Below, one piece after another: positions 58,715 to 64,000 of a stretch of 64,000 nt of DNA. Below the pieces are notes generated by a model that saw nothing but the letters and a program-made list of their open reading frames with translations, ran no database searches and had not been told where the DNA came from. Every line of letters begins with the position of its first letter. Position 1 is the first letter of the stretch. The stretch comes from Asparagopsis taxiformis (Eukaryota > Rhodophyta > Florideophyceae > Bonnemaisoniales > Bonnemaisoniaceae). The stretch covers positions 1 through 64,000 of the forward strand of contig JALQPE010001862.1 in NCBI GenBank assembly GCA_030407315.1, given 5' to 3'. Made by a program: the position numbers and the translations under genes.

Positions 58715-61700
58715 TCATTTGCTCTTTGATAAGGAGGCTATGGCTCTCCTTGCGATGCTATTGTTTTCATGGCGGAGATATTCCATGAGCATCTCAGGTA
58801 TGTCTTCAAATAGATTTTCGACAGGTTCCCATGTGTAGTCACATGTGTCCGGTAATCCTTCCCATTCGACTAATATCTTGATTGTATCTCCATGCTTCTT
58901 GATCTGTCTAAGACATTTTATGTCCTCGTATTCAGCTTCAGTGTGCGCAGCGTGATTAAGTATGCCCTTAGAAGGTTCAATACCATCCATGTCACATCTA
59001 TAGATGCAAATGCGCGTCGCATGTACAATTTCTGTTTGACCATTTGTCAAACTTGTTACCTCGTATACCAAACTGTTGATAACCTTAGTTATCCTTTTTG
59101 GTCCTTGCCATTTAAATGCAAGTTTGTGTCCTTTGTTATGCGCTTTTCTGACAAGCACAAAGTCTCCAATGCTGAATGAGGGGTGTATAATGTTTGTCCT
59201 TTCATTATGTATTTTGATTTGTCTCGCTCGGTTTGCTCGGATCTTTTCCGATACATTCTTGTGCATGTTTGCTAGGGCAAACTGTAAGCGGTCTATATTT
59301 GCAATCCGCTGACATTCGGATAGTGAAAGTGAGTTATCTCCACACTTCATACTGGATGTCGGATTAGTTCGTGCTGGTTTGATTCCAGTCATCACTTCCA
59401 ATGGTGATCTAAAGATACCATCTTCTCGTTTTCCAAGTCTCTCTACAGGAGATTCATTAATGATCTTTTGTATTAATGATATAACATCAGGCCAGTCCTG
59501 AGGCGCTAGTCGCAGCTCCGACATTAACGCTGTCGTTGCCCTTAGTACCTCCCGGCAACATCTTTCGACTGCCCCATTGCTCCATGGTGAGTATGCCACA
59601 GTGAAGTGATGCCTAATGTAATGCCTTTTTGCCAGTTGTGTCATGACTTGGTTCTTGAAGTGACTTCCTTGATCGGATATCCAAACATCCATAGCTGAAA
59701 ATATTTCAATCCATTTAGCAATGGACTCTACCACTGTTTCTGCATCTGCTGCTTTGGCAATGCAGAGCCAGGTATAACATGAGAATCCGTCACGTAGTAT
59801 GAGAACATATCTGTCTCTCGTGTTTCCTCTTCCCATATATAGATAATCGAAATGTAGGATTTGATTGGGTCGCGTGGCGATCTCGGTGCTTCCAAGTGGG
59901 CGAGGGATGCGCTGTCCTGTGTAGGACATGATGCAATGTATACAATTTTGTACGAATACTTTGCAGTCGTTCGTCATCGTATTCCACCAATAGTTCTCGG
60001 ACAAGATATTAATGGTGGCCGTGGAACCTCTGTGACCGTTTTGTCCACAGTGTGATATTACCAGCAACTTCATTTGTAGTTGCACATCCTGTTGTGGTAT
60101 CCAAATCCTTTTCTTGGTTATAACCAATCCTTGATCATGCAGCTTACCTCCATTCGGTTTGTCCTGAATGTGGTGTTGCTGTGATTTCCGGATAGTATCT
60201 GGAGTAGGCCAGATAAATGAGCTTGATAAAGGTGATGGCACGATGTCTTCTGTATGGCCGTGTGTCTTCCTGACGGCAGTTATCTTTGAAGTGAGCTTCT
60301 TTCGTCGATACCCGACAAACCATCTCGTCATTATGTCAGCCATGACATTGGAATCACCTGCTATATGCTCGATAGTGTAGTGAAATCTTGATAGAAATAA
60401 AGCCCAGCGCTGTACCTTATTCACTATGTGTCTTCCCATGGCTGGTTCGATGCTCATAGGGTTATACACGAACAACAGATTTCGATGATCCGTGTAGACA
60501 TGTGAAGGTATGCTTCCAAGCAAGAGGTAGTCTAAGCGCTTGAATACTTGATATATGGAAAATCCTTCCTTCTCATATGTTGACCAATGTAGCTCGCTGT
60601 CCTTAAAGGATGAGCTTATGAAAGCAAGTGGCTGGTGCCGTTGGTCTTCTAGCGGTTTGTTTAACTCCGCTGCAAGGCATTGTGTAACCACAGCTGCCCA
60701 GTAATTATCAGAGGCGTCAGTATAGATGCATTTGTGCATCTTAGCATCTGGATGAGCAAGTTTAACCGATTGTCTGAGGCTGTCTTGTAGTTCAAGAAAT
60801 GACTTGTCATGTTGTCTGCCCCATGACAGGCTGGATAATGGTATGCTTGCGATGGATTTCTTGGTGCGTTTCCCCGATTTTGTATAAGCTTCTTCCAGGA
60901 CGTTACGCAGGCAGCTTATGCGGTTGGCGAAATCCGGTATGGATTGTGACATCCATTGTAGACAGTATACATACTGAGATAGTTCTCCTGCTGTCTGTGG
61001 TGATGTGATGTTCATTAGTCCAGATAAATTGCTTGGATCAAATTGAACTCCATCTTTGTCGATAATTCGACCACACCATTTCACTGATGATGTGAATAGT
61101 GTTGATTTGGTGGCGGAAATCTTTAGATTCCTGTCTCTGCATATCTGCAGAAAGCACCGTAGTGTGTCCATTAGCCCATTCTCATCTTTATGATGTAGGA
61201 TGAAGTCGTCCTGCCATGCCTTGACATGTTTTCGAATGGCAATAAAACATGGTTCCACACGTGATTGAAAGTTACACGCGGAGTTCTTGGCTCCTTGAGG
61301 TGTGCGTGTCGGTTGCCAAACACCTTCGTGGGTGATGAAGCTTAGAGCGCTTTGGCTGTCTTTGTGTAGGGGTAGTTGCCAGTAACCTGAGCAAAAATCG
61401 ATGGAAGCAAAGCATGTGCTTCCAGCGAAGTCTACACACTCGCTTTCTAGGTGTGGCATAGGCCAACCTATAGAAGTTGTAGCAGCATTAACGGGTCGGT
61501 AATCGAAGGTAAGACGGTATTTTTTGGACTTGGGCTTGAGCACTAGTAAAGGTGCTGCAGCCCACGTCGCATTCTTATTCTCCGTGATGAACCCATAATG
61601 TTTAGCACGTTTTAAAAAACGCGTTAGATAATCTCGCTGTTCCGGGCTATATCGCCTGGATTTGGTTATTATGCCCTGTGCTTGTGGTCTAAGCACAACT

Positions 61701-62503
61701 TTCATCGGCTCAACTTTAGCCGGTGGATCGTTTCCAAGACGTATCCTGAAGACGTCACGATACTCGTGTAAGATTTTTTCAAGGGTTTCTGCACCGCCAG
61801 TTGACATTCCATTCGACTTGGCGTCATGTAGCATTTTGTCAAATGCTGTCTGTATGTCATTATCCTTGTCAATCCCAATCTCTAAGTATACTGATTCACA
61901 GTCATCGGTCTCGTCTGGGTAGTGACCATTGTGATATACTCCATTCTCTGACAATAGTCGTGCGATACTTCCGTCTGGGTAATCCTGATCAGAGAGAAGT
62001 TGCTCAGCGTCAACTTGTCCATTGAATGTTTCACAGGCAGCAGCTAAGGCTGCTTTCGCATCTAATCCAAGTGCTTTCAAAAGGTCTCTGCAAAGTAGAG
62101 GGTCGTTTGCGGGACGAGTAGCAACAAACCATGTGACATTACGTATCGTTAATGACGATGCATGTCTGACATTTAGTTGAATGTCAAGGGTTGTCTTTTT
62201 GTCGCATTCTATGAAAACCTTTCTTCCGTTGGTGTCCTCACTGACTGCCATCTCGAACTTCTTATTCGTATCGAAGCTCTCCACCTGCATCGTTGCTCCT
62301 TTTTCTGATAGTTTAGAAAATAAGTCTGGAGGCATTAGGTTGATGCAGCTGCCTATATCGGCACATGACGGTCGTGTTTCCACACCTGCAAATATAGTGT
62401 CAATCATCGAACTGTCGTCAGTTCGTTGTTGTGCAATGTGTCTCGTCATACCTCTGCTGGGTCCTCTTGACGGTTGCTTATAACATTGTCTCCATTCGCT
62501 CAT
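58715..62503 (-). CDS. Gypsy3 pol polyprotein (1262 aa from its first ATG)
   Basis: Upstream of the ATG at 62503 the frame stays open to about 62637 and encodes the gag zinc knuckle CINPSCNARHYLRNC, so the real protein enters by frameshift rather than at this ATG. The protease region has CADIGSCINLM (DIG for DSG). Reverse transcriptase: FDYRPVNAAT, SIDFCSGYWQ and AWQDDFIL (Asp432, Asp433; the residue before the pair is Gln). RNase H: YTDASDNYWA. Integrase: HCGQNGHRG zinc part, core Asp886, Asp944 and Glu980 (D-x35-E). A C-terminal chromodomain has ILVEWEGLPD and DYTWEPVENL. It parallels Gypsy2 domain for domain. No internal stop. Confidence 0.9.
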   Translation of the reverse strand: MSEWRQCYKQPSRGPSRGMTRHIAQQRTDDSSMIDTIFAGVETRPSCADIGSCINLMPPDLFSKLSEKGATMQVESFDTNKKFEMAVSEDTNGRKVFIECDKKTTLDIQLNVRHASSLTIRNVTWFVATRPANDPLLCRDLLKALGLDAKAALAAACETFNGQVDAEQLLSDQDYPDGSIARLLSENGVYHNGHYPDETDDCESVYLEIGIDKDNDIQTAFDKMLHDAKSNGMSTGGAETLEKILHEYRDVFRIRLGNDPPAKVEPMKVVLRPQAQGIITKSRRYSPEQRDYLTRFLKRAKHYGFITENKNATWAAAPLLVLKPKSKKYRLTFDYRPVNAATTSIGWPMPHLESECVDFAGSTCFASIDFCSGYWQLPLHKDSQSALSFITHEGVWQPTRTPQGAKNSACNFQSRVEPCFIAIRKHVKAWQDDFILHHKDENGLMDTLRCFLQICRDRNLKISATKSTLFTSSVKWCGRIIDKDGVQFDPSNLSGLMNITSPQTAGELSQYVYCLQWMSQSIPDFANRISCLRNVLEEAYTKSGKRTKKSIASIPLSSLSWGRQHDKSFLELQDSLRQSVKLAHPDAKMHKCIYTDASDNYWAAVVTQCLAAELNKPLEDQRHQPLAFISSSFKDSELHWSTYEKEGFSIYQVFKRLDYLLLGSIPSHVYTDHRNLLFVYNPMSIEPAMGRHIVNKVQRWALFLSRFHYTIEHIAGDSNVMADIMTRWFVGYRRKKLTSKITAVRKTHGHTEDIVPSPLSSSFIWPTPDTIRKSQQHHIQDKPNGGKLHDQGLVITKKRIWIPQQDVQLQMKLLVISHCGQNGHRGSTATINILSENYWWNTMTNDCKVFVQNCIHCIMSYTGQRIPRPLGSTEIATRPNQILHFDYLYMGRGNTRDRYVLILRDGFSCYTWLCIAKAADAETVVESIAKWIEIFSAMDVWISDQGSHFKNQVMTQLAKRHYIRHHFTVAYSPWSNGAVERCCREVLRATTALMSELRLAPQDWPDVISLIQKIINESPVERLGKREDGIFRSPLEVMTGIKPARTNPTSSMKCGDNSLSLSECQRIANIDRLQFALANMHKNVSEKIRANRARQIKIHNERTNIIHPSFSIGDFVLVRKAHNKGHKLAFKWQGPKRITKVINSLVYEVTSLTNGQTEIVHATRICIYRCDMDGIEPSKGILNHAAHTEAEYEDIKCLRQIKKHGDTIKILVEWEGLPDTCDYTWEPVENLFEDIPEMLMEYLRHENNSIARRAIASLSKSK

Positions 62504-63387
62504 TAACCTCGCCTTGTCTTCTTCAGGCGTGTTAGTGCAGTTGCGAAGGTAGTGTCGTGCATTACAACTAGGGTTGATGCACTGCGGTAGTCGTTTGGTT
62601 GATTTTGCAGCCTTGTCTTTCGTAGACTTCCATTAGAACGGGTTGAGCTGCTAGAACTCTTGTCAGGTTTATGTGATGAGCTCGGATGTCCAGAGTTATT
62701 ACTCAGGCTTGCGCAATCCTGTGCTCTATCGATGATCTCGGCTTGTTCTGAGACGTGTTTTAGAAATCCTTTCCAATTTGTTTTCATTTCAGGAATGAAT
62801 TCAAAATCATTCTGAATTTGTATCTTGAGTGCTTTCGGATGCAGTCTCTGCGCGAATAGTTTCGTCGCCATTGTGGGATTTCTCGCTTTGAAATCTCCGT
62901 ATCCGATATCTTCCAGTTGTCTGGAGAAATCAATCGCCAGTTGATATACTCGCGATCGTGCACTGCGTATTTTCATGTTCATTCGAATGGACATGATCGC
63001 ATTTGTAATAGCGTTAGTGTTGACAGATGTAGACATCTGAGACATTGCAATTTGTTCAATGCATGCCTTAATATGAGCTTCGGATATGTATCGCATATCC
63101 ACTCCTGGTGCAATGTTGTCAAAGAATCCAAATTCGTACATGGATGACAGCACTGTTGGGTCTATTGAGACTCTATAAGAGGCTGGTTTGACGTTATTTC
63201 CGTCACTGTTATTCTGTGACATCTTCATTTCATAACGATTTCTGTCACGAAGAAATTTCACTGCTTCGGCTGGATCCACCGAATCCAATATTGGGTGCGC
63301 AATAGTTTCGAAGATAGCGGGTGGGCATGTTTTGCTCCTCCCGTTTGAGCTTGAGTTGTTTCCTGACGTACTTCCATGATAATCCAT
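62503..63387 (-). CDS. Gypsy3 gag, ends out of frame before its zinc knuckle (294 aa)
   Basis: Opens MDYHGSTSGNNSSSNG. Segments IAHPILDSVDPAEAVKFLRD and FGFFDNIAPGVDMRYISE parallel Gypsy2 gag (IAHPELKKLGRKAIHTFLRN). A Ser-rich stretch precedes the point (about 62640) where homology with Gypsy2 moves to the -1 frame; the last ~45 residues are therefore the out-of-frame tail. The stop TAA overlaps the pol ATG by one base. Confidence 0.85.
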   Translation of the reverse strand: MDYHGSTSGNNSSSNGRSKTCPPAIFETIAHPILDSVDPAEAVKFLRDRNRYEMKMSQNNSDGNNVKPASYRVSIDPTVLSSMYEFGFFDNIAPGVDMRYISEAHIKACIEQIAMSQMSTSVNTNAITNAIMSIRMNMKIRSARSRVYQLAIDFSRQLEDIGYGDFKARNPTMATKLFAQRLHPKALKIQIQNDFEFIPEMKTNWKGFLKHVSEQAEIIDRAQDCASLSNNSGHPSSSHKPDKSSSSSTRSNGSLRKTRLQNQPNDYRSASTLVVMHDTTFATALTRLKKTRRG

Positions 63388-63492
63388 GATGGCTCACACT
63401 TGATTGCTTTCAATCTTCCAACAAATCTTTTCACGGCCGTGGTTCCTAACAGTTGCTCACTTCAGAAGCAAATGTGCGTTCAGATATATATC

Positions 63493-63905
63493 TGTAGCAG
63501 AACTTTGGTAAAAGACTCGGGAAATGAAAGCCGGAGACTGGTGCAAGTTCTCACGATGCAGATTAGGATCCGCGCTGGTTAGAACCAGAGTTTATTTTGT
63601 AGACAAGCCTATGGGCTGTTCCACTGTTCTTGGGTTGACGCTTATCACGCGCCCGCTTCGATAGATCGATGCGTATCGATGATTATGATCAGTCGATGTT
63701 GTTCCTCCTGTTCTCTCTTTCTGATTCTTCAGGAGAGATCTATCTTAAATGCTACTCTATGTTATTCATCTAAATGGTTGTGAACCACTCATTCACTGCT
63801 AGTGAATGTTACTACGCATATGTACGTTACATAGTAGCTTGAAGTTGAAATAATTTCACATCTGATATTTTCATCAGCTTGTAATTTCAGCTGCAAATGT
63901 CTACA
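63493..63905 (-). repeat. Gypsy3 5' LTR (413 bp)
   Basis: Upstream LTR of the minus-strand element. The bases just inside it (GATATATATCTGAACGC on the minus strand) do not resemble a usual TGG-type primer site. Confidence 0.93.
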
Positions 63906-64000
63906 GGAGTCGAACAATATGATCAGACAGTGGTACAATATGCCTTGCCGAAAGATATGACATGTAAACATTGCGTTCTGCATTGGTATTGGGCTAGTAA
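63906..64000 (+). repeat. Duplicon copy B, piece 5 (LPMO relic 3' part)
   Basis: Matches copy A 21675-21770 and contains the ALPKDMTCKHCVLHWYW portion of the decayed LPMO; truncated by the window end. Confidence 0.88.

Larger units (their letters stand above)
58260..63905 (-). mobile_element. Gypsy3: Ty3/gypsy element with chromodomain
   Basis: 5646 bp, minus strand, two 413-bp LTRs (plus-strand TGTAGCAGAAC...AATGTCTACA) that appear identical. Target duplication is GGAG (58256-58259 and 63906-63909), or AGGAG if the LTR ends one base earlier. On the minus strand ACATGGGGCAG precedes the 3' LTR as purine tract. Gag and pol are in two frames. Confidence 0.93.

Noticed and set aside
62501..62505. 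TAATG stop-start overlap suggesting termination-reinitiation between Gypsy3 gag and pol
   Set aside because: The pol frame is already open and homologous to Gypsy2 for about 135 nt upstream of this ATG, including the zinc knuckle, so frameshifting or a frame mutation explains it better.
1..64000. tRNA or rRNA genes
   Set aside because: Isolated GTTCGA-like boxes were seen but none with matching A-box, anticodon arm and acceptor stem.

Overview
This is a eukaryotic nuclear window dominated by transposable elements. Its host genes are short, show no clear introns, and several have a TATA-like box about 80-110 nt before the ATG. Nearly all recognisable host products carry signal peptides. The combination (compact intron-poor genes, red-algal/oomycete-like Ty3/gypsy elements with a chromodomain, short-LTR Ty1/copia elements) suggests a multicellular red alga; that placement is inference. 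There are no bacterial operons, rRNA, tRNA or CRISPR arrays.

Layout. 0-9.4 kb holds host genes: a six-cysteine secreted peptide, a metallo-beta-lactamase-fold gene broken by a frameshift, and a head-to-head pair of secreted integrin-beta-like von Willebrand A proteins. 9.4-21.8 kb is duplicon copy A, with a secreted coiled-coil protein, a small basic protein, a decayed AA15-type lytic polysaccharide monooxygenase (LPMO) gene, and an intact copia-type element (Copia3) in a segment that copy B lacks. 23.2-24.6 kb holds a secreted protein of twelve four-cysteine modules. 25.4-35.9 kb is a two-gene PIF/Harbinger DNA transposon with about 930-bp terminal inverted repeats; a copia element (Copia1) sits inside its left repeat. 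36.3-64.0 kb is duplicon copy B, the same host DNA as copy A split by four LTR retrotransposons (Copia2, Gypsy1, Gypsy2, Gypsy3).

Copy A gives the uninterrupted sequence at each copy B insertion, so the LTR boundaries and 4-5 bp target duplications can be read to the base. All LTR pairs look identical or nearly so, while the two duplicon copies differ by a few percent, so the insertions look younger than the duplication. Gypsy1 landed between the TATA box and the start codon of the copy B coiled-coil gene; Gypsy2 landed next to the start codon of the basic-protein gene; Gypsy3 landed inside the LPMO relic.

The most unusual signals are two. First, the Gypsy1 leader carries five tandem hairpins with compensatory stem changes and exposed GGAG-type loops, three of them closed into a junction by a 10-bp stem. 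Second, both short-LTR copia elements repeat the first 13-14 nt of the LTR 47-49 nt upstream of the 3' LTR, directly after a shared GCGGCGAC. These two elements also have primer sites matching the anticodon region of initiator tRNA-Met, as in Drosophila copia.
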